A model generated the notes under the pieces. It had not been told where the DNA came from, did no database searches, and was given only the letters and a program-made list of their open reading frames with translations. Position numbers and translations under genes: made by a program. A stretch of DNA of 64,000 nucleotides from contig CAWFXW010000024.1 of assembly GCA_963819785.1 (NCBI GenBank), positions 310,001 to 374,000 on the forward strand. The letters are read 5' to 3'. This stretch comes from Palsa-504 sp963819785. GTDB lineage: Bacteria; Actinomycetota; Actinomycetes; Streptosporangiales; Streptosporangiaceae. Numbering within the stretch: the stretch's first letter is position 1; each line of letters begins with the position of its first letter. Below, piece by piece: positions 25,135 through 34,481 of the stretch.

Positions 25135-26032
25135 GTGACCCATGACCTGGACGAACGGTTCCCCGACGTCGGCGCGCTGACCGCTGCCCTGGAGACGACC
25201 GGCTACCTGGCCGGGCATCAGCTGGCCGCCGCGCTGTTCCTGGCCGTCCGGATGGGGCAGCCGATCCTGCTCGAGGGCGAGCCGGGCGTCGGCAAGACCG
25301 AGGCGGCCAAGGCGCTGGCCGGCGCGATCGGCACCCCGCTGGTCCGGCTGCAGTGCTACGAGGGCATCTCGGCCGCCGAGGCGCTGTACGAGTGGAACTA
25401 CCCGCGCCAGCTGCTGGCCATCCGGATGGCCGAAGCCGCCGGGGAGCACATCCGGGACCGGGACCTGTTCAGCCGGGAGTACCTGCTGTCCCGGCCGCTG
25501 CTCACCGCGCTGCTGCACCCGGGCCCGCGGCCCGCGGTGCTGCTCATCGAACGAGGTCGACCGGGCCGATGACGAGTTCGAGGCGTTCCTGTTCGAGCTG
25601 CTGGCCGAGGCGGCGGTGACCATCCCCGAGCTCGGCACCCAGCAGGCCACGCTGCCCCCGGTCACCGTGCTGACCTCGAACCGGACCCGCGATCTGCACG
25701 ACGCGCTCAAGCGGCGGTGCCTGTACCACTGGATCGCCTACCCCGACACGTCCCGGGTCGCCGAGATCATCCGCCGTCGCGTCCCCGCGGCCGGCGAGGG
25801 CGTGGCCGGGCAGATCGCCGCCGCCGTGCAGCGGCTGCGCAAGCTCGACCTGACCAAGCCGCCCGGCATCTCCGAGGCGATCAGCTGGGCGAACGCGCTG
25901 AGCGTGTTCGGCGCCGGCGAGCTGACCAGCCAGCTCGCCGACCAGACCATGAGCACCGTGGTGAAGTACCCGGAAGACGAGGAAGTCGTCCGCCAGGCCG
26001 GCCTGCCCTCAGTAGTCGGCTCCCTTGACTGA
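25135..26032 (+). pseudogene. coxD: CoxD-like MoxR AAA+ ATPase with a one-base insertion
   Basis: A MoxR-type ATPase of about 298 residues after repair. The frame from GTG 25135 gives Walker A (EGEPGVGKTEAAKAL) and the CoxD-like YEGISAAEALYEWNYPRQLL. At 25550 the text reads ATCGAACGAGG where ATCGACGAGG would give the Walker B-adjacent LLIDEVDRADDEFEAFLFELL. The following frame then runs intact through TSNRTRDLHDALKRRCLYHW to TGA 26032. One extra A explains everything and is probably a sequence error. CoxD acts in maturation of the Cu-S-Mo centre in known CO oxidisers. Confidence 0.88.
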
Positions 26033-27236
26033 CCCTCCCTCTTCCCCTGATGTCGCCGTGCTCGCCGCGGGCCTCGGTACCGCCTTGCACGCCGCCGGGC
26101 TTCCGGTCGGCCCCGACCGGTGCGAGCGCCTGGCCCGCGCCGTCACGGTCATGCACGCCGCCTCGCTCGCCGAACTCCGGGTTTGCGCGCTGGCCACCCT
26201 GGTCTCTGACCCGAGCCAGATGACCACCTTCGAGCGGGTCTTCTCGCTGCTGTTCGGCGGGCCCGACCCGTTCCAGGACCTGCCGCTGCCCAGCATGGCC
26301 GACGCGCAGCGCCACGACGAGAACAGCGGCTCGCCGGCCACCCAGAGCTCCGCCGATCACGGCGGCTTGCTGAACGGCATGCAGGTCACCGACACCGGGT
26401 CGGCACCCCCGCCGGGCGGGGACGAGCCGCTGTCCGACGCCCCGGCCGTGCACCGGGTCGCCTCGGCCGCCGAGCGGCTGCGCGGCCGCGACTTCGCCCA
26501 GCTGTCAGTGTCCGAGCTGCGCGAACTCGTCTCGCTCATGCGCGAGATGACCCTGGCCGTGCCGCCCCGCCGGACCCGCCGCTACCGCCGCGCCCGCGAC
26601 GGCAAGCGTCCCGACCTGCGCGGCACCCTGCGCCAGGCCCGGCGCAGCGGCGGCGAGGCGATCCGGATCTCCCGCCGCGCGCCCCGGGTCCGGCCCCGCC
26701 GCCTGGTCGTGCTGTGCGACATCTCCGGCTCGATGGAGTCCTACGCCCGCGCGCTGCTGATGCTCCTGTACTGCCTGCACGGCGGCCAGATCCGCGGCGG
26801 CCAGAGCCGCCCCGAGGTGTTCAGCTTCGCCACCCGGCTGACCCGGCTGACCCCGGCCCTGGCCGCGTCCACCCCGGACACCATGCTGGCCAAGGCGGGC
26901 GAGGCCGCCCCCGACTGGTCCGGCGGCACCCGGATCGGCGCCGCGGTCAAGGAGTTCAACGACCGCTACGGCGCCCGCGGCCTGGCTCGCGGCGCGGTGG
27001 TGCTGATCATCTCCGACGGCTGGGAGACCGGCGAGCCCGCCCTGCTCGGCGAGCAGATGGCCCGCCTGTCCCGGATCGCCCACCGCATCGTCTGGGCCAA
27101 CCCCCGCACCCAGTCCCCCCGTTACCGCCCCGAAGTAGGCGGAATGGCCGCCGCCTGGCCCTACTGCGACGCCGTAGTAAGCGCCCACAGCCTAGACGCC
27201 CTCTCCGACCTCCTCTCCGCCCTCCGCGCCCGCTAA
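26025..27236 (+). CDS. coxE: CoxE-like VWA domain protein
   Basis: A 403-residue protein with a von Willebrand A domain (MIDAS motif VLCDISGSMESYAR, later GGTRIGAAVKEF and IISDGWETGE). The N-terminal half is characteristic of CoxE (LRELVSLMREMTLAVPPRRTRRYRRA). It works with the MoxR ATPase in inserting or maturing the CO dehydrogenase metal site. The start is a TTG at 26025 overlapping coxD by 8 bp. The gene ends the cox operon; no coxF or coxG follows. Confidence 0.88.
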   Translation: MTDPPSSPDVAVLAAGLGTALHAAGLPVGPDRCERLARAVTVMHAASLAELRVCALATLVSDPSQMTTFERVFSLLFGGPDPFQDLPLPSMADAQRHDENSGSPATQSSADHGGLLNGMQVTDTGSAPPPGGDEPLSDAPAVHRVASAAERLRGRDFAQLSVSELRELVSLMREMTLAVPPRRTRRYRRARDGKRPDLRGTLRQARRSGGEAIRISRRAPRVRPRRLVVLCDISGSMESYARALLMLLYCLHGGQIRGGQSRPEVFSFATRLTRLTPALAASTPDTMLAKAGEAAPDWSGGTRIGAAVKEFNDRYGARGLARGAVVLIISDGWETGEPALLGEQMARLSRIAHRIVWANPRTQSPRYRPEVGGMAAAWPYCDAVVSAHSLDALSDLLSALRAR

Positions 27237-27316
27237 CCCACTCACACCATCAGCAACACCTATCTCTAAAACCACACCCGCCCCGGATCGCCTCCGCCGC
27301 GGCGATCAGCTTTCGT

Positions 27317-27333
27317 GCCGATGGCGCATCGGC
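27317..27333. promoter_or_regulatory. 17-bp interrupted palindrome after the cox operon
   Basis: GCCGATG-GCG-CATCGGC is a perfect inverted repeat 80 bp after coxE. It could be a terminator stem for the cox transcript or a protein site. Confidence 0.35.
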
Positions 27334-27397
27334 CTTATAAGAGCAGGTACAACGGCCCATCGGCCCTGTAAAGCAGAGCGAAGGCCGACCCGAAAAA

Positions 27398-27432
27398 GCC
27401 GCTGGTGCGCAAAGCGGGTGCGCACCAGCGGC
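27398..27432 (-). terminator. Intrinsic terminator of the molybdoenzyme operon
   Basis: A 14-bp perfect stem (27398-27411 pairing with 27419-27432, 7-nt loop) is followed on the minus strand by TTTTT. It is a classical Rho-independent terminator, located 16 bp past the stop of the minus-strand gene at 27449. Confidence 0.85.
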
Positions 27433-27448
27433 TGGTCCTCGGGGAGCG

Positions 27449-28579
27449 TCAGGCCACGTTCACCTGGATGGTGTGATACCCGGTCGCGCCGTTGGGCTCG
27501 GTCCGGTGCTTCACCGCGGTCTGCGTGTAGCCGGTCTTGTCGGTGGCGCGGACCTGGAGCACATGCTGCCCCGGGGTCGCGTCCCAGACGTAGTACCACT
27601 GGCGCCAGGTGTCGATCGTGTCCTGGGCGGCCATGGTCGCGGTGTACCAGGTCCCGTCCACGCTGACCTCGACGGCCTCGATGCCCGTGTGCTGGGCCCA
27701 GGCCACCCCGGCGATCGTGGCCCGTCCGGCGTTCAGGCTGGTCTTGGTCTTCGGCACGTCGATGCGCGATTCGGTCTTGATCGGGCCCTGCTGGGTCCAG
27801 CCCTGCTTGACCCAGTACGCGTTGAACGCCCCGAACGTCGTGAACTCCATGTCGACCACCCACTTGGTCGCCGACACGTAGCCGTACAGGCCTGGCACCA
27901 CCACGCGGACCGGGTAGCCATGCGCGGCCGGCAGCACCTGGCCGTTCATGCCCACCGCGAGCAGCGACTCCCGGCCATCCAGGACCGGGTCGGTGGCCAC
28001 CCCGATGGTCATGTTGTTGACGTCGCGCATCACGATCTGGTCCGCGCCGGCCTGGATCCCCGCCTTGCGCAGGATCGGGGCGAGCAGCGTGCCCTGCCAG
28101 CGCGCGTTGCCGATGTAACCGCCGCCGACCGCCTCCGAGACGCAGGTCAGCGTCACGTCGTGCTCGGTCATCGGCATCCGCGACAGCTCGTTGAAGGTGA
28201 TCGTCATCGGGTTGTCGACCATGCCGTGGATGCGCAGCTGCCAGGTCGCGGCCGAGACCTGCGGGATGGTCAGGGATGTGTCGACCCGGTAGAAGTGGGC
28301 ATTCGGCGTGTAGAACGGGGACAGGCCCGTTATGTTCAGCGCGTCTTCGACTGGCAGCGGTTTCTGCTTGACGATCCGCGGCGGCGTGACCTTGGCCGCG
28401 GGCGACGTGCCCTGGACCGCGGGCGACGTGCCCTGGACCGCCGGCCGTGCGGCCTGGACTCCGGCAACGTTCCGGAACCGCTTGCCGATCAGCATCTCGC
28501 CGCCGACCCCGGCCACCGCCGCGGTCGCCGCGGTGCCGGCCGCGGCGGCCACGAACTTCCGCCTGTTTATGATCGTCAT
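27449..28579 (-). CDS. Sulfite-oxidase-like molybdopterin-dependent oxidoreductase, Tat-exported
   Basis: A 376-residue oxidoreductase. The N-terminus has a twin-arginine motif (NRRKFVAAAAG) and a hydrophobic stretch, so folded export is likely. A 45-residue linker contains a direct repeat of PAVQGTS. The molybdopterin domain follows (FYRVDTSLTIPQVSAATWQL, the Mo-ligating Cys in LTCVSEAVGGGYIGNARWQG, HGYPVRVVVPGLYGYVSAKW-like). The Mo-co dimerisation domain (IAGVAWAQHTGIEAVEVSVDG) closes it. The electron acceptor is unknown. It overlaps by ATGA a separate membrane-protein gene; in many actinobacteria the two parts are one polypeptide. Confidence 0.87.
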   Translation of the reverse strand: MTIINRRKFVAAAAGTAATAAVAGVGGEMLIGKRFRNVAGVQAARPAVQGTSPAVQGTSPAAKVTPPRIVKQKPLPVEDALNITGLSPFYTPNAHFYRVDTSLTIPQVSAATWQLRIHGMVDNPMTITFNELSRMPMTEHDVTLTCVSEAVGGGYIGNARWQGTLLAPILRKAGIQAGADQIVMRDVNNMTIGVATDPVLDGRESLLAVGMNGQVLPAAHGYPVRVVVPGLYGYVSATKWVVDMEFTTFGAFNAYWVKQGWTQQGPIKTESRIDVPKTKTSLNAGRATIAGVAWAQHTGIEAVEVSVDGTWYTATMAAQDTIDTWRQWYYVWDATPGQHVLQVRATDKTGYTQTAVKHRTEPNGATGYHTIQVNVA

Positions 28580-29727
28580 CGGGTCCTCCGCCGTCCGCCG
28601 TTGGAAGCAGGTTGCGGCTCAGCGCCCGGCGCGGACGCGCGGGCCAGCCACAGCAGCGCCATCATCCCCGCGACGGCACCGCCCGCCGACGGGATGACGT
28701 CGCTGGCCCTGCTCTCCGGCCTGGTGATAACGATGAACGCCGCCAGCAGCCCGAACGACGCGATCCCCGCCACCCCGACGCTCGGGTTACGCCGCGCCGT
28801 GCAGCCGAGCACCATGGCGATCAGCCCGAGCGCGACGTACATGCCGAGCAGCAGGACCGTGCGGTCGTGCGCGCCGAAGTGCGTCATCACCGAGTGCTTC
28901 AGCGCCGCCGGGATCCGGTCGACGAAGATGTTGCCCAGCACGCTGGCCGGCGAGGCCTGCGGCCGGACGAACGCGGCGGCGAACGTGGCCACGCCGATCG
29001 CCACCGCGGCGGCGAGGATGCCCATCAGCGCGCCCACGACCACCCCGCGGCTCAGCTCTCGCCCGGTGCCGGCCGGCCGCCGCCACCATTCCCCGAGCGT
29101 GTCCGGGGCGACCAGCACCGACGAGGTGCCCGGCTCGAGCGCGGGGTATTCGTCCTGCTCCTGGTAGCCGACCGGAGCGGTGAACTCGTGCCCGGGCCGG
29201 GCGTATCCGTCCCAGCCGCGCTCAGCCTGGGAGTAGTCCTGCGCCTGGCCGTACTCATCGGCGGCGTATCCGTCAGCGGCGTATCCGCCCGAACCGTGGC
29301 CGCCCGGGCTGTATCCGTCGGCGGCGCCGTAGCCGCCCGGATCGTACCCGTCGGCGGCGCCGTCGAAGCCGTCCGCGTAGCCGTCCCCTGCGGCCGGCCA
29401 CGCGGTCGTCGTGGTGCCGTAGCCGTTCCCGGCCGCCCGGTACCCGCCGGCCGGCTCGTCGTACCGGGCGCCACGGCCGTCCCAGGTACCTCCGTACTCG
29501 GCGGTCGCGGTCCGGCTGCCCCACGCGTCGGCCCGGCCGGCGAACGCGTCGCCGTACCCGTTGCTCGCGGTGGCGTATCCGTTCCTGCTGCCCGCCAGGG
29601 CATCTGCCGACGCCCAGGATCGCTCGCCGTCCCCATGCTGCTGGTAGGCCGGCCAGCCCTCTCCCGGGGTCGCGTTCGGCCACCGCTCCTGACGCGGCGG
29701 CTTACGGTGCGACGGCTCGTAGCTCAT
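28576..29727 (-). CDS. Membrane protein with long Tyr/Gly/Ala-rich N-terminal region, partner of the molybdoenzyme
   Basis: A 383-residue protein. The ATG at 29727 has GGAG just upstream; a GTG four codons earlier is possible. Residues 1-215 are disordered and rich in short DGY/GGY repeats (AADGY, DPGGYGAADGY). Residues 225-370 hold four TM helices resembling the membrane domain at the N-terminus of actinobacterial sulfite-oxidase-like enzymes (ASPASVLGNIFVDRIPAALK). It probably anchors the exported molybdoenzyme encoded downstream. The repetitive cytosolic part has no recognised function. Confidence 0.75.
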   Translation of the reverse strand: MSYEPSHRKPPRQERWPNATPGEGWPAYQQHGDGERSWASADALAGSRNGYATASNGYGDAFAGRADAWGSRTATAEYGGTWDGRGARYDEPAGGYRAAGNGYGTTTTAWPAAGDGYADGFDGAADGYDPGGYGAADGYSPGGHGSGGYAADGYAADEYGQAQDYSQAERGWDGYARPGHEFTAPVGYQEQDEYPALEPGTSSVLVAPDTLGEWWRRPAGTGRELSRGVVVGALMGILAAAVAIGVATFAAAFVRPQASPASVLGNIFVDRIPAALKHSVMTHFGAHDRTVLLLGMYVALGLIAMVLGCTARRNPSVGVAGIASFGLLAAFIVITRPESRASDVIPSAGGAVAGMMALLWLARASAPGAEPQPASNGGRRRTR

Positions 29728-29772
29728 ATCTCCATTCACGGCCCTGCTGGCCCCTGTCGTTTGATGTTTGGG

Positions 29773-31365
29773 TCACGGGTAACCAAGCGGTAAGAAAGCC
29801 CCGACCCCCGCGGACACCGAGTCGTCAGCCGAGGCCGAGGCCGAGGCCGCCGCTGGGGCTTCCACCGCCACCGCCACCGCGGCCGGCACCGCCACCGGCA
29901 CCGCGGCCGGCACCGCCACCGGCGCGGTGACCGTGACCGGCCCGGCAAAGGCCGAGCTCGCCACCGCCGTCCCGGCTGCAATAGGCACGGGCTCGAGCCC
30001 GGCCCCGCCGCGCCGCCGCAGGAACTCGCGCACCAGCCACCCGGCCGCCACGACCGCTATCGGCACCCCGTACGCCACCGCGAGGTGCAGCCGGCCGGGG
30101 AGCGAGTACCGCCCGAGCTGCGGCTCGGCCGCGTAGTAGGCGCCCGCCGCGAACGCCAGCCACTCCGGCTGCCCGTCCAGCGCCACCAGCATCACCAGCA
30201 GCAATGCGTACCACTGGTAGCGCGGCGTGGTCACCGCCAGCGCGGCCGCGGTCATGAACACCGCGCCCTGCCAGGGCCGGTCCGGGTCGGAGAACTGCAG
30301 CACGGCGAACGCGGCCGCGGCCAGGATCAGCACCGCCATGGCCAGGGCCAGCTTGCCGGTCAGCACCAGCCCGATGATGCCGAACCTCGTTCCGCTCTCG
30401 TACCCCTCCTGCTGCAGGTATCCGGGCAGGAAACCGATCACCTTCCCGCCCACCGCGAGCAGATGCGGCACGTAGACCACCAAGAAGGCGCTGAGCGAAG
30501 ACACGACCACGGTCATCCACCGCCGCCGGAGCACGGCGGGCACGGCCAGCGCCGGCGTCACCTTGGTCGCGATGGCCAGCCCGAGCAGCACGCCGCCCAG
30601 CGCGGTCGACAACCGGGACCGCGCGGAGGCCAGCACCAGCAGCGCCGCCGCGGTGATGGCCACCGCCACCACGTCCACGTGAGCCGAGTTGCCCGCCTCC
30701 AGCGCCACGGTCGGGCACCACGACCACAGCGCGGCCATCCGCACGTCCCGCCCCAGCCGTCCCAGCCCGAACATCAGGATCACGGTGGTCAGCACCGCGG
30801 CGAACGCCGTGGTTGCCTGGATCGGTGTCGTCGACGAGTTACCCGAGGGCTCATAGTGCACGGCCAGGAAGTACGCCTCGGCCACCGGCGGGTAGATGGT
30901 CGGCACCGCGGGCCGGTTGATCAGCGTGCACCCGGTCACCAGGTCCTCGGCCGGGAACTGGCTGAATTCCGATGTCGTCACGCAGTGGTGCGCGCCACGG
31001 TGCCACAGGAACGGGTCCCGCAGCGGCGCCAGCTGAGCAGACCCCGGCACGTACGCGTACGGGTCGATGCCCGCCGCCTGCACCCGGCCGTCCCAGACGT
31101 ACCGGTACACGTCGTCGCTCTGCCGCGGCGGCGCGGACACCGCAGCGATCTGGATGCCGATGCCGCCCAGCAGGATAAGCGCCGCTGCGGCCCGGACCGG
31201 CACCCGACGCAGCAAGAAGGCCGCGGTCAGGAACGCGATCCAGCCCAGCGCGATGAGCGGCAGCGGCCGGACGTGCGCCGGGTTCAGGCTCGGCCGCACC
31301 ACCAGCAGCACCAGGCCCGCCAGCGCGCAGAGCAGCAGGCAGATCGCCGTGACCCGTAGTTTCAT
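29773..31365 (-). CDS. GT-C fold polyprenol-phosphate-sugar glycosyltransferase
   Basis: A 530-residue multispanning membrane protein with about a dozen TM helices. The first extracytoplasmic loop carries SDDVYRYVWDGRVQAAGIDP, an acidic motif and surrounding text typical of actinobacterial GT87/mannosyltransferase-like enzymes. It would transfer a sugar from a polyprenyl carrier outside the membrane. The C-terminal 60 residues are a Val/Ala/Pro-rich tail. It overlaps the methyltransferase upstream by 4 bp and lies 45 bp ahead of the membrane gene, so it is in the same operon. The exact acceptor is unknown. Confidence 0.8.
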   Translation of the reverse strand: MKLRVTAICLLLCALAGLVLLVVRPSLNPAHVRPLPLIALGWIAFLTAAFLLRRVPVRAAAALILLGGIGIQIAAVSAPPRQSDDVYRYVWDGRVQAAGIDPYAYVPGSAQLAPLRDPFLWHRGAHHCVTTSEFSQFPAEDLVTGCTLINRPAVPTIYPPVAEAYFLAVHYEPSGNSSTTPIQATTAFAAVLTTVILMFGLGRLGRDVRMAALWSWCPTVALEAGNSAHVDVVAVAITAAALLVLASARSRLSTALGGVLLGLAIATKVTPALAVPAVLRRRWMTVVVSSLSAFLVVYVPHLLAVGGKVIGFLPGYLQQEGYESGTRFGIIGLVLTGKLALAMAVLILAAAAFAVLQFSDPDRPWQGAVFMTAAALAVTTPRYQWYALLLVMLVALDGQPEWLAFAAGAYYAAEPQLGRYSLPGRLHLAVAYGVPIAVVAAGWLVREFLRRRGGAGLEPVPIAAGTAVASSAFAGPVTVTAPVAVPAAVPVAVPAAVAVAVEAPAAASASASADDSVSAGVGAFLPLGYP

Positions 31366-32072
31366 AGCGCGAACATCTCCGACTCGGAAAACGCGTCAGG
31401 CACGGGCGGGAGCACGCAGCTGCTGATCGAGGCGAACCAGCGCCCCCCGGCCGTCCAGGTCTCGACCTCGCCCAGGCCGGCGTCGCTGGCCACGTCCGAG
31501 ATGTGGTCCGCGCCGACGAACGCCCACGGGAACCACGCGCTGGCCACCCCCGCGTGGCACAGCCGGACCTGCTCCAGGCGCAGCGGCGACCCCGGCGGCT
31601 CGATCTCGACCAGGGCCTTGCCCTCGGGCGCGAGCAGCTCACCGGCCCGGCGCAGCAGCGCGGCCGGGTCGCCGCCGATGCCGATGTTGCCGTCGGCCAG
31701 CAGCACCGTCATCCATCGCCCGGTGCCCGGAACCCGGCCGAACACGTCGCGCAGCATGACCAGCGCCCCCGATGAGCGGGCCAGGTCGACGGCGTACGGG
31801 GTGATGTCGATGCCCAGGGCCGGGATGCCGCGCTCGGACAGGGCCACGGTCAGCCGGCCGGGCCCGGAGCCGATGTCGAGGGTCGGGCCCTCGCACCGAT
31901 CCAGGAGCGACATATCGCCGGGACTGGACTCCAGCCAGCCTTCCACCGGCAGCGGCATGCGGCTGCCGTCGGCGCGCTCGACCTCGGGCCGCACCCGGCC
32001 GGCCAGTGCGTGCTCGTATAGCTCCCCGATCACGCCGACTCCTTCGTCCTCATCGATCCCGGCGAAACACAT
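31362..32072 (-). CDS. SAM-dependent methyltransferase
   Basis: A 236-residue class I methyltransferase. Motif I is LDIGSGPGRLTVALSERG with GIDITPYAVDLAR after it; LLADGNIGIGGDP and PEGKALVEIEPPG follow. The substrate cannot be inferred. It is the first gene of a four-gene minus-strand operon (methyltransferase, GT-C, membrane protein, molybdoenzyme), divergent from an OmpR/kinase pair. Similar methyltransferases accompany molybdoenzyme loci in other actinomycetes (recollection, not checked). Confidence 0.85.
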   Translation of the reverse strand: MCFAGIDEDEGVGVIGELYEHALAGRVRPEVERADGSRMPLPVEGWLESSPGDMSLLDRCEGPTLDIGSGPGRLTVALSERGIPALGIDITPYAVDLARSSGALVMLRDVFGRVPGTGRWMTVLLADGNIGIGGDPAALLRRAGELLAPEGKALVEIEPPGSPLRLEQVRLCHAGVASAWFPWAFVGADHISDVASDAGLGEVETWTAGGRWFASISSCVLPPVPDAFSESEMFAL

Positions 32073-32243
32073 ATCAGTGATAACGGGCCAGGCCGGGCCG
32101 CAGGAGCTGATCGGGGCGCCGCTTACAGAATCGTCACTGTGCTTACGTACTGATGACGAGCCCGGCCGCTTTTAGCCGGTTTGCTGGCTTCACTGGGCGT
32201 TTACGTCTTAACTTGTAGGCGTGACCGAAGCAGGGGAAATAAC

Positions 32244-32960
32244 TTGGTAAACAACCCCGATCCGCCCGGCCGGATCGTCGTTGTCGACGACGATCCCACC
32301 GTCGCCGACGTCGTCGGGCGGTACCTGATCCGTGACGGGCATACCGTCGAATGCGTACACGACGGATACGAGGCGCTGCGCCGCGTGGCCGAGGAGCCGC
32401 CCGATCTGGTCGTGCTCGACCTCATGCTGCCGGGCATGGACGGCCTGGAGGTCTGCCGCAGGCTGCGGGCCCGCTGGCCGATCCCGGTCGTGATGCTGAC
32501 CGCGCTGGGGGACGAGACCGACCGCCTGGTCGGCTTCGAGACCGGTGCCGACGACTACGTGACCAAGCCGTTCAGCCCCCGTGAGCTCGCCCTGCGCGTC
32601 CGGTCCGTCCTAAGACGGTCCCGCGGCGCGGGCCTGCCCGAGAAGGCCGATCTCGGCGCGATCACCGACGGCAACCTGGTCGTGGACCTGGGCGCGCACG
32701 AGGTCAGGGCCGACGGCAAGCTGGTCCAGCTCACCTCGCGCGAGTACGACCTGCTGGTCTTCCTGATGCGCAACCCGCGCAAGGCGTTCACCCGCGAGCA
32801 GCTGCTCAGCGAGGTCTGGAGCTGGACCTTCGGGGACACCTCCACGGTCACCGTGCACGTCCGCCGGCTGCGCGAGAAGCTCGAGCCCGATCCCACCCTG
32901 CCCCGCCGCATCGTCACCGTGTGGGGCGTCGGCTACCGGTACGAGCCGGAGGCGGCGTGA
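32244..32960 (+). CDS. OmpR/PhoB-type response regulator
   Basis: A 238-residue regulator. The receiver has acidic VVDDD, phospho-Asp in VVLDLMLPGMDG and Lys in YVTKPFSP. The winged-helix DNA-binding domain shows LTSREYDLLVFLMRNP, TVTVHVRRLREKLE and VWGVGYRYE. The TTG at 32244 is chosen because AGGGGA lies 7 nt before it. An in-frame TTG at 32181 would add 21 unconserved residues. Its stop overlaps the kinase start. Confidence 0.9.
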   Translation: MVNNPDPPGRIVVVDDDPTVADVVGRYLIRDGHTVECVHDGYEALRRVAEEPPDLVVLDLMLPGMDGLEVCRRLRARWPIPVVMLTALGDETDRLVGFETGADDYVTKPFSPRELALRVRSVLRRSRGAGLPEKADLGAITDGNLVVDLGAHEVRADGKLVQLTSREYDLLVFLMRNPRKAFTREQLLSEVWSWTFGDTSTVTVHVRRLREKLEPDPTLPRRIVTVWGVGYRYEPEAA

Positions 32961-34204
32961 CCCCAGAGGCCGGCGGCTTCTTCACGCTGCCCGCCGGCAT
33001 CCAGTGGGCCGACATCTGGTACATCTCCGAGCGCCTGGGCGTCATCGCGCTGGTCGTCGCGCTGCTCGGGATCTTGCTGCTCAAGCGGCTGGCCGCCCGG
33101 TCCATCGTGCTGATGGTCGTCGTGGTCGTCCTGGTCTCGGTGCTCACCTCGATGTCCGGGATCGGCGTGATCGCCTACCGGATGCTCGGTACCCCGGCCG
33201 ACCGCGACGTCATCCTGGACCTGATGTCGATCGCGGGCCTGGCCGCGCTGATCGTCGCGCTGTTCGTCAGCCGTCGCCTGATCAAGTCCAGCCGGGCCAT
33301 TTCCACCGCCGTGCAGGACGTAGGTGACAGCGGTGTCTACATCGCCCCGCCGCTGACCCTGCCCGCCGAACTCGCCGAACTCTCCGATGGCCTGGTCGCC
33401 GCCCACGAGCGCCTGGCCAAGGCCCGGACCCGGGAGCGCGCCCTGGAGGCCAGCCGCCGCGAGCTGGTCGCCTGGGTCAGCCACGACCTGCGCACCCCGC
33501 TGGCCGGCCTGCGCGCCATGGCCGAGGCCCTCGAGGACCAGGTGGTCATCGACCCGCGCGAGGTCTCCCAGTACCACACGCAGATCCGCCGCGAGGTCGA
33601 CCGGCTGACCCTGATGATCGACGACCTGTTCGAGCTGTCCCGGATCCACGCCGGCGCGCTCCGCCTGTCCCGCCGCATGGTCGGCCTGGAGGACCTGGTG
33701 GCCGAGGTCGTGGCCAGCGCCGAGCCGGTGGCCCGGTCCAAGGGAGTCCGGCTGACCGGCGCCGCGGTCCGCGGCATGCCGGTGTTCATCGACAGCGCCG
33801 AGATGGGCCGCGCCCTGCGCAACCTGGTCACCAACGCGATCCGGCACACCCCGTCCGACGGCGTGGTCGACGTCCTGGCCGAGATGCAGGGCGGCATGGC
33901 CTGCGTCAGCGTGTCCGACGCGTGCGGCGGCATCCCGCCCGGCGACCTGCCCCGGGTCTTCGACGTGGCCTTCCGCGGCGAGTCGGCCCGCACCCCCGGC
34001 CCCCAGGAGGGCGCGGGCCTGGGCCTGTCCATCGCGCGCGGCATCGTCGAGGCCCACTCCGGCCAGATCGCCGTGCGCAACGCCGGCCCCGGCTGCCAGT
34101 TCCTCATCCGCCTGCCGCTGGCCCGCCCCGGCTCCCCGTCGCTGGCCCGCACCGGCCCGCAGCCCGCCGCCCCCGGTCGCAGTCACCGCGCCGCCGCCAA
34201 CTGA
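32957..34204 (+). CDS. Sensor histidine kinase (HAMP-HisKA-HATPase)
   Basis: A 415-residue kinase. The GTG at 32957 overlaps the regulator stop. Three TM segments span about residues 27-45, 53-73 and 85-105. The H-box is LVAWVSHDLRTPLAGLRAMA, the N-box ALRNLVTNAIRHTP, and the G2 region EGAGLGLSIARGIVEAH. There is little extracytoplasmic sequence, which suggests membrane sensing. It may control the divergent molybdoenzyme operon (inference from position). Confidence 0.9.
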   Translation: MTPEAGGFFTLPAGIQWADIWYISERLGVIALVVALLGILLLKRLAARSIVLMVVVVVLVSVLTSMSGIGVIAYRMLGTPADRDVILDLMSIAGLAALIVALFVSRRLIKSSRAISTAVQDVGDSGVYIAPPLTLPAELAELSDGLVAAHERLAKARTRERALEASRRELVAWVSHDLRTPLAGLRAMAEALEDQVVIDPREVSQYHTQIRREVDRLTLMIDDLFELSRIHAGALRLSRRMVGLEDLVAEVVASAEPVARSKGVRLTGAAVRGMPVFIDSAEMGRALRNLVTNAIRHTPSDGVVDVLAEMQGGMACVSVSDACGGIPPGDLPRVFDVAFRGESARTPGPQEGAGLGLSIARGIVEAHSGQIAVRNAGPGCQFLIRLPLARPGSPSLARTGPQPAAPGRSHRAAAN

Positions 34205-34481
34205 AGGCACCGGAAACATTGCCCGGGTTTGCAACTGCCGTGATCGGCTCTCTCTAGCGAGGCATACGTTCGCCGAGGCAGCCGTGAAGGGATGCAGCCG
34301 GTAGAATCGAACTAGAGTCCGATAAAGATCATTCTTCCGAACGGGCCGTGGTTCATGCCTGAAGCCGCGGCTTTCCCAGACCCCGGGCGGGACGACGACC
34401 CCCGCCCGGTGCCGCCGGGGCCCGCAATGGATGGATGACCCGGCCTACCTGACCCGGCAGATCAACGTACCGGACCGGGCG
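34205..34481. other. Gene-free stretch at the left edge of the accessory island
   Basis: About 280 bp without a credible gene. A tRNA was looked for near 34300-34330 and not found. At 34337-34352 it contains CCGAACGGGCCGTGGT, a 16-mer also at 15331 and 57205. Confidence 0.5.

Noticed and set aside
34290..34335. tRNA-like GAATCGAACTAGAGTCC stretch
   Set aside because: A T-arm-like sequence was suspected, but no matching acceptor, D-arm or anticodon stems can be drawn.
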